From Cupriavidus basilensis (GTDB taxonomy: Bacteria > Pseudomonadota > Gammaproteobacteria > Burkholderiales > Burkholderiaceae): 64,000 nt of DNA. Below the pieces are notes generated by a model, which ran no database searches, was not told the DNA's origin, and was given only the letters and a program-made list of their open reading frames with translations. The translations under genes and the position numbers were made by a program. Every line of letters begins with the position of its first letter. The stretch's first letter is position 1. Below are positions 1 to 9,493 of this stretch, in pieces. The stretch covers positions 2,294,001-2,358,000 of the forward strand of contig NZ_CP062804.1 of the NCBI RefSeq assembly GCF_008801925.2. The letters are read 5' to 3'.

Positions 1-2
1 CC

Positions 3-623
3 ATCCTGTCGGAAACCCCCGAGATCCACGGCGTGGAATACATGCTCACGCGCCGCGCCGTCACGCCGGAAGTCGGCCAGAAACTGCTGGACCGCCTGGC
101 CTGGTGGGAGCGCTACACCGCCGGGCAGAACGCCCAGTTCAACGGCGTGGTCGGCCACGGCAACCAGCAAGGCGGCCTCGCCAACATCTTCGAAAAATCG
201 CTCGGCTCCGCCATGAAAGGCGGCACCACGCCGTTGCAGGCCGTCTATGAATACGCCGAGCCCATCGAGCAATCCGGCTTCGTCTTCATGGACTCCCCCG
301 GCTACGACCCCGTCGCCGCCACCGGCCAGATCGCCAGCGGCGCCAACCTGATCTGCTTCACCACCGGGCGCGGATCGATGTTCGGCTCCAAGCCAGCGCC
401 GACCATCAAGCTTGCGAGCAATACGCCGATGTACACGCGGCTCGAAGGCGATATGGACATCAACTGCGGGCTGGTGCTGGACGGCGAATTGACTGTGGAC
501 GAGATGGGCCAGCGGATTTTTGAACACATCCTGGAAGCGGCCTCCGGACGACCAACCAAGAGCGAAGCACTCGGGCTGGGCGACAACGAGTTTGTGCCTT
601 GGCACTTGGGGATTGTCAGTTAG
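3..623 (+). CDS. UxaA/GarD-type sugar-acid dehydratase, C-terminal part
   Basis: The reading frame is already open at the left edge, so only the C-terminal ~206 residues are present. The sequence (GNQQGGLANIFEKSLGS, FMDSPGYDPVAATGQIASGA, FTTGRGSMFGSKPAPTIK) is that of the catalytic C-terminal domain of altronate/galactarate dehydratases, which remove water from a C6 sugar acid to give a 2-keto-3-deoxy acid in the cytoplasm. The downstream aldehyde dehydrogenase and HpcH/HpaI aldolase are what such a pathway needs. Whether the substrate is altronate, galactarate or another acid cannot be told from this fragment. Confidence 0.85.
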   Translation: MLSETPEIHGVEYMLTRRAVTPEVGQKLLDRLAWWERYTAGQNAQFNGVVGHGNQQGGLANIFEKSLGSAMKGGTTPLQAVYEYAEPIEQSGFVFMDSPGYDPVAATGQIASGANLICFTTGRGSMFGSKPAPTIKLASNTPMYTRLEGDMDINCGLVLDGELTVDEMGQRIFEHILEAASGRPTKSEALGLGDNEFVPWHLGIVS

Positions 624-820
624 AAAGTAGAAAGCCTCGCAGCCTGGAACCATCACGAAATTGCGATCGCCCGCCCTCTCCCCCGTCCCTCTCCCGCAGG
701 CGGGAGAGGGGAGCAAACCAGCGCAAGATCAACCAACTGTGGTAGCCGGGATTCCCGCCCGAAGGGGCGGGAATCCCCCTCGGCGATGCGAAGCGAGCCG
801 TGGAGGTGTGCCAAGGCCGT

Positions 821-948
821 ATGGGGCGCCTCGTGATCCGGCGAAAAGAGCGGAAAAGAGGGACCCATGTCTGAGTATCGCCTTAAGGCGATGCGAGTTT
901 GGGTCCCGGCCGCTCTTTTCGTTGGATCACGAGGGGTAGTCGCCCCAT
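821..948. repeat. Nested imperfect palindrome, about 128 bp
   Basis: The arm at 821-853 (ATGGGGCG, TCGTGATCC, CGAAAAGAGCGG) is matched in reverse complement at 909-948, with a 5-nt bulge. Inside it, GGGACCCA at 860-867 pairs with TGGGTCCC at 900-907, and at the centre lies the perfect 16-bp palindrome ATCGCCTTAAGGCGAT (877-892). The whole could fold into one long hairpin. It resembles the dispersed intergenic elements of Burkholderiales genomes; a non-autonomous mobile or REP-like element is possible. Confidence 0.75.
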
Positions 949-966
949 CCGGCGCGCCTTCTTTGC

Positions 967-994
967 CTACTTTCTTGGCAAGACAAGAAAGTAG
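967..994. repeat. Perfect 11-bp stem hairpin
   Basis: CTACTTTCTTG (967-977) and CAAGAAAGTAG (984-994) are exact reverse complements around a 6-nt loop. There is no T-run, so it is not a classical terminator. It directly follows the larger palindrome and may belong to the same element. Confidence 0.7.
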
Positions 995-1047
995 GTCGCC
1001 GCCCCGCAGGGGTGGTGAAACGGCAGTTGCAGTTGTCCTTGAATTCA

Positions 1048-1081
1048 AGCAGTTGCGGTTGCGGTTGCAGTTGCGGTTGCA
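1048..1081 (+). repeat. GTTGCG/GTTGCA hexamer tandem array
   Basis: About five consecutive copies of a hexamer, four GTTGCG-like units interrupted by GTTGCA, with further degenerate units from 1023. It ends about 60 bp before the aldehyde dehydrogenase coding similarity begins. Such arrays can change length by slippage. Confidence 0.7.
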
Positions 1082-1240
1082 CTCACCCCCATATCCAAAA
1101 ACCATGCCATCCACCCCACTCCCCTAACCCACCCAGCCCTGCTCCGCACCAGCAACCTGATCGGCCAAGCGTGGTCAGCCTCCCACACCGGCCACCACCT
1201 GGATGTCACCAACCCTGCCACCAACACCGTCTTCGCCTGC

Positions 1241-2587
1241 GTGCCCGACAGCGACGCCCAGGACGCCATCCAGGCAGCCGATGCCGCGGCAGCGGCATTC
1301 CCCACCTGGAGCCGTCGCACCGCCCGCGACCGCGCGCAGATCATCAAGCGCTGGCACGCCCTGATCCTCGAGCACCAGGAAGACCTGGCCCGGATCATCT
1401 CCACCGAACAAGGCAAGCCCATCAAGGAGGCCCGCGGCGAAGTGCTGTACGGCGCCTCCTACGTAGAGTGGTTCGCCGAGGAAGCCGCCCGCATCAGCGG
1501 CGAGATCGTCGCCGAGTCCGTCCCCGGCCGCAAGATGCTGGTGCTCAAGGAACCGGTGGGCGTGGTAGCCGCCATCACGCCGTGGAACTTCCCGCTCGCC
1601 ATGATCGCGCGCAAGATCGCGCCCGCGCTGGCCGCCGGCTGCACCGTGGTGGCCAAGCCCGCGGAAGACACCCCGCTGACCGCGCTGGCGCTGGTCTACC
1701 TGGCGCAGCAAGCCGGCCTGCCCGCCGGTGTGCTCAACATCGTCACCGCCTCGCGCGCCAATACCCCCGCCGTGGTCGACGCCTGGCTGGCCGACAGCCG
1801 CGTGCGCAAGATCACCTTCACCGGCTCCACCCCGGTGGGCAAGCACCTGGCCCGCGAATCCGCCGGCACGCTCAAGAAGCTGTCGCTGGAGCTCGGTGGC
1901 AATGCGCCGTTCATCGTGTTCGACGACGCGGACATCGAGGCCGCCGTCGATGGCCTGATGGCCTCCAAGTTCCGCAACGGGGGCCAGACCTGCGTCTGCC
2001 CGAACCGCGTCTATGTACAGGCTGGCGTGCACGACCATTTCGTCGCGCGCCTGTCGCTGCGGGTGGCCGCGCTGCAGGTCGGGCCTGCCACCGATGACGC
2101 GTCGCAGATCGGCCCCATGATCAACGCGCGCGCCGTGGAGAAAATCGCCCGCCATGTGGAAGATGCCGTCGCCAAGGGCGCCGTGGTGATGACCGGCGGC
2201 GAACGCGTGCGCCTGGCAGACGGACCGCACTACTACGCGCCCACCGTGCTCACCAACGCCACGCCGCAAATGGCGCTGTCGTGCGAAGAAACGTTTGGCC
2301 CGGTAGCCGCCGTGTTCCGCTTCACCGATGAAGCCGAAGTGATCCACGACGCCAACGACACGCCCTTCGGCCTGGCCGCCTACTTCTACTCCAATGACGT
2401 GCGCCGCATCTGGCGCGTAGCGCAGGCGCTGGAAACGGGCATTGTCGGCGTCAATGAAGGGGCTATCGCCTCGGAGGCCGCGCCCTTCGGCGGCGTCAAG
2501 GAATCCGGCTACGGGCGCGAGGGCTCGCGCCACGGGCTGGACGACTACATGCACACCAAATATATTTGCCAGGGCCTGCTCGGCTAA
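1241..2587 (+). CDS. NAD(P)-dependent aldehyde dehydrogenase, succinate-semialdehyde/ketoglutarate-semialdehyde type
   Basis: An aldehyde dehydrogenase superfamily enzyme oxidising an acid semialdehyde to a dicarboxylate. From the GTG used here, TPWNFP lies at 113-118, the general-base Glu in ELGG at 217-220, and the catalytic Cys at 251 in GGQTC. The C-terminus ([12 protein letters not shown]) is typical of GabD-like proteins. Recognisable N-terminal sequence ([26 protein letters not shown]) extends upstream to about 1139 in the same frame, but no ATG, GTG or TTG precedes it in frame; the ATG at 1104 is out of frame. The native start is therefore unclear or damaged. In this operon 2-ketoglutarate semialdehyde is a likely substrate (inference). 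Confidence 0.85.
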   Translation: MPDSDAQDAIQAADAAAAAFPTWSRRTARDRAQIIKRWHALILEHQEDLARIISTEQGKPIKEARGEVLYGASYVEWFAEEAARISGEIVAESVPGRKMLVLKEPVGVVAAITPWNFPLAMIARKIAPALAAGCTVVAKPAEDTPLTALALVYLAQQAGLPAGVLNIVTASRANTPAVVDAWLADSRVRKITFTGSTPVGKHLARESAGTLKKLSLELGGNAPFIVFDDADIEAAVDGLMASKFRNGGQTCVCPNRVYVQAGVHDHFVARLSLRVAALQVGPATDDASQIGPMINARAVEKIARHVEDAVAKGAVVMTGGERVRLADGPHYYAPTVLTNATPQMALSCEETFGPVAAVFRFTDEAEVIHDANDTPFGLAAYFYSNDVRRIWRVAQALETGIVGVNEGAIASEAAPFGGVKESGYGREGSRHGLDDYMHTKYICQGLLG

Positions 2588-2633
2588 GCCCAGGCGGCAT
2601 CCCATCCACGCCCACGACATTCTTCGGAACACC

Positions 2634-3437
2634 ATGCCCGCACAAAACGCATTCAAGGCCGCGCTGGCGGCCAGCCAGCCCCAGATCGGACTGTGGCTCT
2701 CGATGGCATCGCCTTATCTCGCCGAAGTCTCGGCCACGGCCGGCTTCGACTGGCTGCTGATCGACGGCGAGCACGCGCCCAACGACCTGCGCGGCACGCT
2801 ACATGCGCTGCAGGCGATCGCCCCGTACCGCTCGCAACCGGTGGTGCGCTGCGTGGCCGGCGAAGTCCCGCTGATCAAGCAGTTGCTGGATATCGGCGCG
2901 AAGAACCTGCTGGTGCCGATGGTGGATACCGCCGAGCAAGCCGCCGCGCTGGTATCCGCCACCCGCTACCCGCCGCAGGGCATGCGCGGTGTGGGCAGCG
3001 CCGTGGGCCGTGCCTCGCAATGGAGCGCGCGCGCCGACTACCTGGATGTGGCCGACGATGAGATCTGCCTGCTGGTGCAGGCCGAAACCGTGAAGGCCCT
3101 GGCGAACCTGGATGCCATCTGCGCTGTCGACGGCGTCGACGGCGTCTTTATCGGCCCCGCCGACCTGGCCGCCTCCATGGGCCATCGCGGCAACCCGGGC
3201 CACCCCGAGGTGCAGGCCGCCATCGAAGGCGCCATGCGCACCATCGTCGCCAGCGGCAAGGCCGCGGGCACGCTGACCTCCGACCCCAAGCTGGCGCGCC
3301 GCTACCTGGACCTGGGCTGCACCTTCGTGGCCACAGGCGTGGATGTGCTGCTCTATGCCGGCGCGGCTCGCCGGCTGGCCGCGGACTTCATCGGCGCCGG
3401 CGCCGCGCCCGCGGCAGGGCCGTCTGCCGCATACTGA
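2634..3437 (+). CDS. HpcH/HpaI-family class II aldolase
   Basis: 267 residues, the usual size for 4-hydroxy-2-oxoheptanedioate / 2-dehydro-3-deoxyglucarate aldolases, which split a 2-keto-3-deoxy acid to pyruvate plus an aldehyde using a divalent metal. Family signatures are [13 protein letters not shown] near residue 40-52, [11 protein letters not shown] in the middle and [15 protein letters not shown] in the metal-binding region. The ATG at 2634 lies 46 bp after the dehydrogenase stop; a longer open frame upstream overlaps that gene and is spurious. It fits a sugar-acid pathway with the flanking dehydratase and dehydrogenase. The exact substrate is inferred. Confidence 0.88.
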   Translation: MPAQNAFKAALAASQPQIGLWLSMASPYLAEVSATAGFDWLLIDGEHAPNDLRGTLHALQAIAPYRSQPVVRCVAGEVPLIKQLLDIGAKNLLVPMVDTAEQAAALVSATRYPPQGMRGVGSAVGRASQWSARADYLDVADDEICLLVQAETVKALANLDAICAVDGVDGVFIGPADLAASMGHRGNPGHPEVQAAIEGAMRTIVASGKAAGTLTSDPKLARRYLDLGCTFVATGVDVLLYAGAARRLAADFIGAGAAPAAGPSAAY

Positions 3438-4918
3438 TGCCCGCCACCGCAATCGCAGAACACAACATGCCGACTGATTCCCACACCGCCCCCGCCACCA
3501 GCGCCACCCTGGCCGCGATGCAAGCCATCGTCGGCGCCGGCGCCTGCCTGAGCGGCGACGCCGACACCGAGTCCTACGTCACGGACTACCGCCGCATCTA
3601 CCGCGGCAAAGCCCAGGTAGTGGTCATGCCCTCCACGACCGAACAGGTCAGCCAGGTCATGGCCTGGTGCCACGCGCGCGATGTGCCGGTGGTGCCGCAA
3701 GGCGGCAATACCTCGCTGATGGGCGGCGCGGTGCCCGATGACAGCGGCACCGCGGTGCTGCTCAGCCTGGGCCGCATGAACCGCGTGCTAGCCGTGGACA
3801 CCATCAACGACACCATGACGGTGCAGGCCGGCGTCACGCTCAACGCGGCCCGCACCGCCGCCGAGCAGGAGCAGCGCCTGTTCCCGCTGCGCATCGGCTC
3901 GGAAGGCTCCTGCCAGATTGGCGGCAACCTGGCCACCAACGCAGGCGGCACCGCCGTGCTGCGCTACGGCAATATGCGCGACCTGGTGCTGGGCATCGAG
4001 GCCGTGCTGCCCGATGGCCGCATCTACTCGTCGCTGCGCGGCCTGCGCAAGGACAACACCGGCTACGACCTCAAGCAACTCTTCGTCGGCTCGGAAGGCA
4101 CGCTCGGCATCATCACGGCGGCCGTGCTCAAGCTGATGCCGCAGCCGCGCGCCAATGCCGTGGCCTTCGTGGCCGTGCAAAGCCCCGAAGCCGCCGTGCG
4201 CCTGCTCGGCGTGGCCAAGCAGCATGGTGGCCAGGCCGTCACCGCGTTCGAGCTGATCTCGGCGCCCGCGCTGGAACTGGTGCTCGAATACCTGGGCGAC
4301 GTGGCCTCGCCGCTGCCCGAACGGCACGACTGGATGGTGCTGATCGAGCTGACCTCCGGTGGCAGCGACGAAAGCCTCAACGCCACGCTGATGGAAATCC
4401 TCGAAGCCGGGCTGGCACAAGAACTGGTGCTGGATGCAGCGGTGGCCGCCAGCCTGGCCGACGCCCAGCGCTTCTGGCGCATCCGCGAGGAAATCTCGGA
4501 CGCGCAGACCCGTACCGGCGGCAGCATCAAGTGCGACGTGTCGGTGCCGTTGTCGCGCATCGCCGCGTTTATCGGCGACGCCTCGGCCAAGGTGCTGGCA
4601 CTGGAGCCCGCCGCGCGCATGGTGATCTACGGCCATATGGGCGACGGCAACGTGCACTTCAACCCGCTGCGCCCCAAGGACCGCAGCGCCGCGGACTTCC
4701 TGGGCCAGTGGTACGCACCGATCTCCGAGGCGGTGGACACCCTGGCCCACGCGGAGAACGGCTCGATCTCCGCCGAGCACGGCATTGGCGTGGCCAAGCG
4801 CGACGACCTGAAGCGCTACAAATCGCCGGTGGAGCTGGAGCTGATGTGGCAGGTCAAGCGGGCGCTGGATCCGAAGAACCTGCTCAATCCCGCCAAGATG
4901 CTGCCAAGGCTGGACTGA
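3437..4918 (+). CDS. FAD-linked oxidase (GlcD / D-2-hydroxyacid dehydrogenase family)
   Basis: 493 residues with a PCMH-type FAD domain (VVPQGGNTSLMGG near 84-96, GSEGSCQIGGNLATNAGG, and GYDLKQLFVGSEGTLGI) and the C-terminal oxidase domain carrying HMGDGNVHFN around residue 400 and NGSISAEHGIG, the metal/substrate motif of D-lactate and D-2-hydroxyglutarate dehydrogenases. The start overlaps the aldolase stop (TGATG), indicating translational coupling; an alternative ATG at 3467 is possible. It probably oxidises a 2-hydroxy acid formed in the same pathway and passes electrons to the respiratory chain. Confidence 0.88.
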   Translation: MPATAIAEHNMPTDSHTAPATSATLAAMQAIVGAGACLSGDADTESYVTDYRRIYRGKAQVVVMPSTTEQVSQVMAWCHARDVPVVPQGGNTSLMGGAVPDDSGTAVLLSLGRMNRVLAVDTINDTMTVQAGVTLNAARTAAEQEQRLFPLRIGSEGSCQIGGNLATNAGGTAVLRYGNMRDLVLGIEAVLPDGRIYSSLRGLRKDNTGYDLKQLFVGSEGTLGIITAAVLKLMPQPRANAVAFVAVQSPEAAVRLLGVAKQHGGQAVTAFELISAPALELVLEYLGDVASPLPERHDWMVLIELTSGGSDESLNATLMEILEAGLAQELVLDAAVAASLADAQRFWRIREEISDAQTRTGGSIKCDVSVPLSRIAAFIGDASAKVLALEPAARMVIYGHMGDGNVHFNPLRPKDRSAADFLGQWYAPISEAVDTLAHAENGSISAEHGIGVAKRDDLKRYKSPVELELMWQVKRALDPKNLLNPAKMLPRLD

Positions 4919-4944
4919 CGGCAAGCGGGCTCCGGCGGCCTATC

Positions 4945-4970
4945 AATGCGAAACGTTCTCATTTATAATC
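4945..4970 (+). promoter_or_regulatory. Probable promoter with Fur-box-like sequence ahead of the sigma factor gene
   Basis: A consensus TATAAT (4964-4969) overlaps an AT-rich stretch containing TTCTCATTT, half of a typical Fur operator; the other half is degenerate (AATGCGAAAC). Position and content fit iron-repressed control of the FecI-like gene about 100 bp downstream. The Fur assignment is inference. Confidence 0.5.
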
Positions 4971-5070
4971 CGCGGGTTCCCGTCGCACACAGCGCAACAG
5001 ATCTAGCCGCCGCCACATCTCAGCCACCAGACGGGCAAGTTTTTCGTCCTCTTTCTGGCTGGGGTGCATC

Positions 5071-5631
5071 GTGCATGTGCGGTATTACGGCGAGCTGCTG
5101 CGTTTCTTCTTACGTGAAGTCAAAAACCTGGATGAGGCGCAAGACCTGGTCCAGGAAGCCTGCGAGCGCGGGCTGGCCATGGCCAGCGCTGGCGAACGCA
5201 TCGATGACCCGCGCGCGCTGCACTACAAGATCGCCCGCCACCTGCTGATCGACCGTCACCGTGCGCGGCAAGTGCGCAACCACGAGTCCGACGCCGTGCT
5301 GCAAGACATGGCGGGCCCGCTCTCCGACGACCCGGAAGCGGCCTATGCCGGGCGGCAGCGCGGTCGCCTGCTGGTCGCCACCATCGAACGCCTCCCGCCA
5401 CGCTGCCGCGAAGCCTTCGTGCTCCATAAGATCGATGGCCTGTCCCACGCCGAAGTGGCCGCCCGCATGGGGGTGGGCATCAACGCCGTGGAGCGGCACG
5501 TCATGCTGGCGGTGGCGGCCTGCCGCAAGGCGCTGGGCGACGACCCACGCAGGGCAAGAACGCAGCCGGCATCCGGACTGCCGTCCGGATTGCCATCCGA
5601 GCCGCCCGTCAGTTTGCCGCAAGGCGGCTGA
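5071..5631 (+). CDS. ECF RNA polymerase sigma factor, FecI-like
   Basis: 186 residues. Region 2 (LDEAQDLVQEACERG ... ALHYKIARHLLIDRHRARQ) and region 4 (LPPRCREAFVLHKIDGLSHAEVAARMGVGINAVERHV) are in the order of iron-starvation sigma factors. The start is a GTG. It is followed by a FecR-like regulator and a TonB receptor with an N-terminal signalling domain, the standard cell-surface signalling arrangement in which ligand binding at the outer membrane releases the sigma factor to transcribe the receptor gene. The C-terminal tail is Pro/Ser-rich and probably disordered. Confidence 0.88.
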   Translation: MHVRYYGELLRFFLREVKNLDEAQDLVQEACERGLAMASAGERIDDPRALHYKIARHLLIDRHRARQVRNHESDAVLQDMAGPLSDDPEAAYAGRQRGRLLVATIERLPPRCREAFVLHKIDGLSHAEVAARMGVGINAVERHVMLAVAACRKALGDDPRRARTQPASGLPSGLPSEPPVSLPQGG

Positions 5632-5743
5632 CTGCGGTTATTCTCAGCACGCACCCGCTCCCCTATCCGCCACCCGTTGCCCGGCATCAGGTTTTTGGCG
5701 CCTGATCCGTCATCATGAAAGACACCACAAGAGAAGCCATGCG

Positions 5744-6892
5744 ATGACCCAGCGCCCTGTACCGCCGAAGTCGCCCCCCTTACCCGCTACACCCGCCTCA
5801 CCCACGGCGCCCGGCGAGCCGATCGACGAATCGCTGCTGGACGACCTGTCCCCGCCAGCATTCGAGGCCCTGCGCTGGTCCGTGCGCATGGCCGACGGAC
5901 TGTCGCCCATGGCGCGCGCCGAGTTCCAGGCCTGGCTCGACGCCAAGCCTGAGCACCGCGCGGCCTTTGAGGACATGGCCGGCGTCTGGGACGCTATCGA
6001 TGACCTCCCACCGGCGGGCACGGCTCGCCTGCGGACCACGGTCGCCATCGAAAAAGCCTCCGAATCGTCAGCGCTCGACGCCACCGGCGACGTGCGTCCC
6101 CCGGTGCCGGCACCGGCAGCCAAACGCGCCCGCGCTAACCGACCGCTACTGCCCCATGCCCTCATCGCGACCTTGGCGGCCGGCTTGCTGGGTGCCGGCT
6201 GGTTCGGCTGGAACACCTGGCAGAACCAGCCCATTTTCAACCGCCACTACGCCACACAACGGGGCCAGAGCCTGGACACCGCGCTGCCCGACGGCAGCCA
6301 GCTCGTGTTCGACACCGCCACCCAGGCCGACGTGACGCTCTACCGCAACCGCCGCGAGGTCAGATTGCCCGAGGGCCAGGCCGTCTTCAAGGTCCAGGCC
6401 GACAAGTCCCGGCCCTTCCACGTCATTGCCGGTGCGACACGCATTACGGTGGTCGGCACGAAATTCTCCGTGCGCTATACCCCTTCCATCGGCAGCAAGG
6501 CCGTGCAAGTTGCCGTGATAGAAGGCAAGGTGCGCGTGACCGGCGCCAGTGGCGAAGGGCACGGGCAAACCGTGGTACTGATGCCAGGACAAGCCGTGGA
6601 TGTCGACGACCAGGGGCGGCCCGGCCGTGTCGACGCCGTGCCGACCGACGCCATGGCACCGTGGCGAGGCCGGCGCCTGAGCTTTGACAACACGCCTCTG
6701 GCAAACGTCCTGGCCGAACTCGGCCGCTACGGCGAATCCGGCCTGCGCGTCAGCGATCCCGTCATCGGCGGCCTGCCCGTCACGGCCAGCGTGGATCTCG
6801 ACCATATCGACGGCTTCACCCGCAGCTTGCCGCTGGTGCTACCCGTGCGCCTGCGCCAGCGCGATGGCGTCACGGACATCGTCGCGCGTTGA
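5744..6892 (+). CDS. FecR-like anti-sigma / transmembrane signalling protein
   Basis: 382 residues from the ATG at 5744; the frame is open further upstream but overlaps the sigma gene. The N-terminal cytoplasmic DUF4880 segment (FEALRWSVRMADGLSPMARAEFQAWLDAKPEHRAAFE) binds the sigma factor. A single membrane helix lies near residues 137-155, followed by the periplasmic FecR domain and a C-terminal STN-like region (LSFDNTPLANVLAELGRYGE). It would relay the signal from the TonB receptor at 7022 to the sigma factor at 5071. Confidence 0.88.
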   Translation: MTQRPVPPKSPPLPATPASPTAPGEPIDESLLDDLSPPAFEALRWSVRMADGLSPMARAEFQAWLDAKPEHRAAFEDMAGVWDAIDDLPPAGTARLRTTVAIEKASESSALDATGDVRPPVPAPAAKRARANRPLLPHALIATLAAGLLGAGWFGWNTWQNQPIFNRHYATQRGQSLDTALPDGSQLVFDTATQADVTLYRNRREVRLPEGQAVFKVQADKSRPFHVIAGATRITVVGTKFSVRYTPSIGSKAVQVAVIEGKVRVTGASGEGHGQTVVLMPGQAVDVDDQGRPGRVDAVPTDAMAPWRGRRLSFDNTPLANVLAELGRYGESGLRVSDPVIGGLPVTASVDLDHIDGFTRSLPLVLPVRLRQRDGVTDIVAR

Positions 6893-7021
6893 CGGAAACG
6901 GGAGGCTCGTTCTCAACGGCATCTTTTTTCAAGGGGGACATCAGGGTTTGTGTTCGTGATTCGTCATCTGTAGAGAGGGCGTCGTCTTCATGACGCCATA
7001 TGCATACAGAAGAAGGATCGA

Positions 7022-9463
7022 ATGCAGATGTCTGCTACCCCGTTCGCCTTGGCGCCGCTGGCCCTGGCGGCTTTCCTGGCGCTCGGCGCGCCGTACGCCG
7101 CGCACGCGCAATCTACAGGCAGCGCCGGTACGCCGGTGGAAATATCCATCACCGCGCAGCCTTTGGCGCAGGCCCTGACCGAGCTGGCGCGGCAAGCCCG
7201 CATCACGCTCGTCGCCACGCCAGCGTTGCTGGCCGGCAAGACGGCGCCAGCCGTCACCGGCCGGCTGACCACGCGGCAAGCGCTGGAGCGGCTGCTGGCT
7301 GGCAGCGGGCTGAGCGCGGACATCGACGGCACGGCCGTGACGATCCAGCGGACTGCGCAGCCGGCATCCGACGGCCATGCCACGCTGCCCGCCGTCACAG
7401 TAAGCGCACAGGTCGAGCGCAGCGCGATGACCGAGCTCACTGGCTCGTACACCAGCCCGGCGCTGACCATCGGCAAGATGACGCAGTCAATCCGCGAAAC
7501 GCCGCAGTCCGTCAGCGTGGTGACGCGCCAGCAGATGGACGACAAGAACCTCACCAGCCTCGACCAGGTCCTGGCACAGTCCACCGGCGTCACCCGCTCG
7601 CAGAGAAACTTTGGGGACCACAAGTTCACCATCCGGGGCTTCGCGGTGGACAACGACAACTACATGATCGACGGCGTCTCGGGCACGCTGTATTCCTCCA
7701 CCGGCTGGCTGCCCCTGGACACCGCCATCCTTGACCGGGTCGAGGTGCTGCGTGGCGCGGGCGGGCTGATCGTGGGGGCCAGCGACCCGAGCGGCGCGGT
7801 GAACCTGGTGCGCAAGCGCCCGCGCACGGAGCGGCATTTCGACGTGACGGCCAGCGTGGGCTCATGGAGCAACTACCGCACCGAGATCGATACCGGCGGC
7901 CCACTCAACGCCGAGGGCACCATCCGCGCTCGCATGGTCGCCGCCTATGAAGACCGCAAGTACTTCTACGACGTCACGCATTCCCGCCAGCCGCTGTTCT
8001 ATGGCGTCATCGACGCCGACCTGGGCCGCGACACCACGCTGACCCTGGGCGTGCGCCACCAGCAGAAGACCGCCGACGGATTCTGGCTGTTCGGCCTGCC
8101 CCGCTACAACGATGGCGGCGCGCTGGACGTGTCCCGCTCGACCTCGCTGGTGCAAGACTGGAACCGTCAGAGGGCAACGGTCAACGAAGCATTCGCCGAG
8201 GTCGAGCATCGCTTTGACGGCGACTGGAGGGCCAAGGTTTCCTACAACCACACCGAGGGCGAGCTCGACCAGAAGGTGGCGATTCCACGCGGGGCCGTGG
8301 ACCGTGCCACGGGCACCGGAACCCGCTTCTATAGCCTCTACTTCAAGGACCTGAAGGTTGTCAGCGATGGGATCGATGCCAACGTCACCGGCAGCTTCGC
8401 GGCATTCGGCGGCACGCACCAGATCCTGGTAGGCGCCAACGCATCGAGACAGCGCGTGAAGAACAATAGCGCATCGCTCGACGACGGCACCGCCATCAAC
8501 GTGTTCAACCCGAATCACGGCGCCATTCCGGACCCCATGCGCCCGGGATGGAGCAGCGAGGAGGATTCCCGGGACCGGCGCTACGGCATCTACGCCAGCG
8601 CGCGCCTGCAACTGGCCGAGCCCTTGCACATGCTGCTTGGCGCACGGCTGAGCTGGCTGGACTACCGCGCGTCGGAGCGCCTGAGCGCAAGCCAGCTGCG
8701 CGACGACAAGGTGGATCATCAGCTCACGCCCTACGCGGGGGTGGTGTATGACCTGAACAAGCAATGGTCGCTGTACGCCAGCTATGCAGACACCTTCCAG
8801 CCGCAGAGCCAGTACCGGAGCGTCTCCGGCGATACGTTGAAGCCGGCGATCGGCGCCAACTACGAGGCGGGTGTGAAAGGCGAACTGTACAACGGTCGCC
8901 TCAACGTTTCGGCAGCGGTGTTCAGCGTCAGGAAGAACAACATTGCCGTGTCCGACGCGGCCAACTATGGCAACTGCCCTGGCACCTCCGCCGACGCAGA
9001 GTGCTTCCGCAATGGCAGCACGCTGCGCAGCAAGGGCTTCGAGGCCGAGGCCAGCGGCGAGATCCTTCCCGGCTGGCAGGTGGCCGCAGGCTACACCTAT
9101 GTGACCAGCCGCAACGACGAAGGCGGCAGCATCAACGCCGAGACCCCCCGCCATCTGCTGCGCGCCTCCACCACCTATCGCCTGCCGGGGCCGTGGAATG
9201 CCTGGACCATCGGCGGCGGCGTATCGGCGCAGACCGGCTACTCGTACTTCGCGGGCGATGACCCCGAGGTGCGTATGGGCGAAGGCGCGCGCGCGGTGTG
9301 GGACCTGCGTGCCGCTTATCGCATCAACCGCCACTGGACAGCCGCGCTGAACGTGGCCAACCTGTTCGACAAGCGCTATTACGCCATGCTGGGCGAGCTG
9401 CGGCGTGGCAACTACTACGGCGAGCCGCGCAACGTGACACTGACCTTGCGCGGGTCGTTCTGA
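7022..9463 (+). CDS. TonB-dependent siderophore receptor with STN signalling domain
   Basis: 813 residues. A signal peptide ends near AAHAQS (residue ~30). The STN domain follows (~43-110, EISITAQPLAQALTELARQA), then the plug (MTQSIRETPQSVSVVTRQQMDDKNLTSLDQVL; FTIRGFAVDNDNYMIDG) and a 22-strand barrel ending in the expected aromatic residue (LTLRGSF). The STN domain and the upstream fecI/fecR-like pair make this a transducing ferric-siderophore receptor of the FpvA/FoxA kind. The siderophore is unknown; the plug motifs suggest hydroxamate- or citrate-type ligands only by family resemblance. Confidence 0.9.
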   Translation: MQMSATPFALAPLALAAFLALGAPYAAHAQSTGSAGTPVEISITAQPLAQALTELARQARITLVATPALLAGKTAPAVTGRLTTRQALERLLAGSGLSADIDGTAVTIQRTAQPASDGHATLPAVTVSAQVERSAMTELTGSYTSPALTIGKMTQSIRETPQSVSVVTRQQMDDKNLTSLDQVLAQSTGVTRSQRNFGDHKFTIRGFAVDNDNYMIDGVSGTLYSSTGWLPLDTAILDRVEVLRGAGGLIVGASDPSGAVNLVRKRPRTERHFDVTASVGSWSNYRTEIDTGGPLNAEGTIRARMVAAYEDRKYFYDVTHSRQPLFYGVIDADLGRDTTLTLGVRHQQKTADGFWLFGLPRYNDGGALDVSRSTSLVQDWNRQRATVNEAFAEVEHRFDGDWRAKVSYNHTEGELDQKVAIPRGAVDRATGTGTRFYSLYFKDLKVVSDGIDANVTGSFAAFGGTHQILVGANASRQRVKNNSASLDDGTAINVFNPNHGAIPDPMRPGWSSEEDSRDRRYGIYASARLQLAEPLHMLLGARLSWLDYRASERLSASQLRDDKVDHQLTPYAGVVYDLNKQWSLYASYADTFQPQSQYRSVSGDTLKPAIGANYEAGVKGELYNGRLNVSAAVFSVRKNNIAVSDAANYGNCPGTSADAECFRNGSTLRSKGFEAEASGEILPGWQVAAGYTYVTSRNDEGGSINAETPRHLLRASTTYRLPGPWNAWTIGGGVSAQTGYSYFAGDDPEVRMGEGARAVWDLRAAYRINRHWTAALNVANLFDKRYYAMLGELRRGNYYGEPRNVTLTLRGSF

Positions 9464-9493
9464 TCTTGCCCGCCGATCCTGCATGCTCGTGAC

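Larger units (their letters stand above)
624..1138. other. Gene-free region rich in inverted repeats
   Basis: No convincing gene is seen between the dehydratase and the aldehyde dehydrogenase. The stretch holds a short CTCTCCC/GGGAGAG inverted repeat near 680-712, a nested palindrome (821-948), an 11-bp perfect hairpin (967-994) and a GTTGCG-type hexamer array (about 1048-1081). Open frames here are low-complexity and look accidental. Confidence 0.6.

Noticed and set aside
1048..1081. CRISPR array
   Set aside because: The hexamer repeats have no spacers; no cas genes or regularly spaced repeats occur anywhere in the window.
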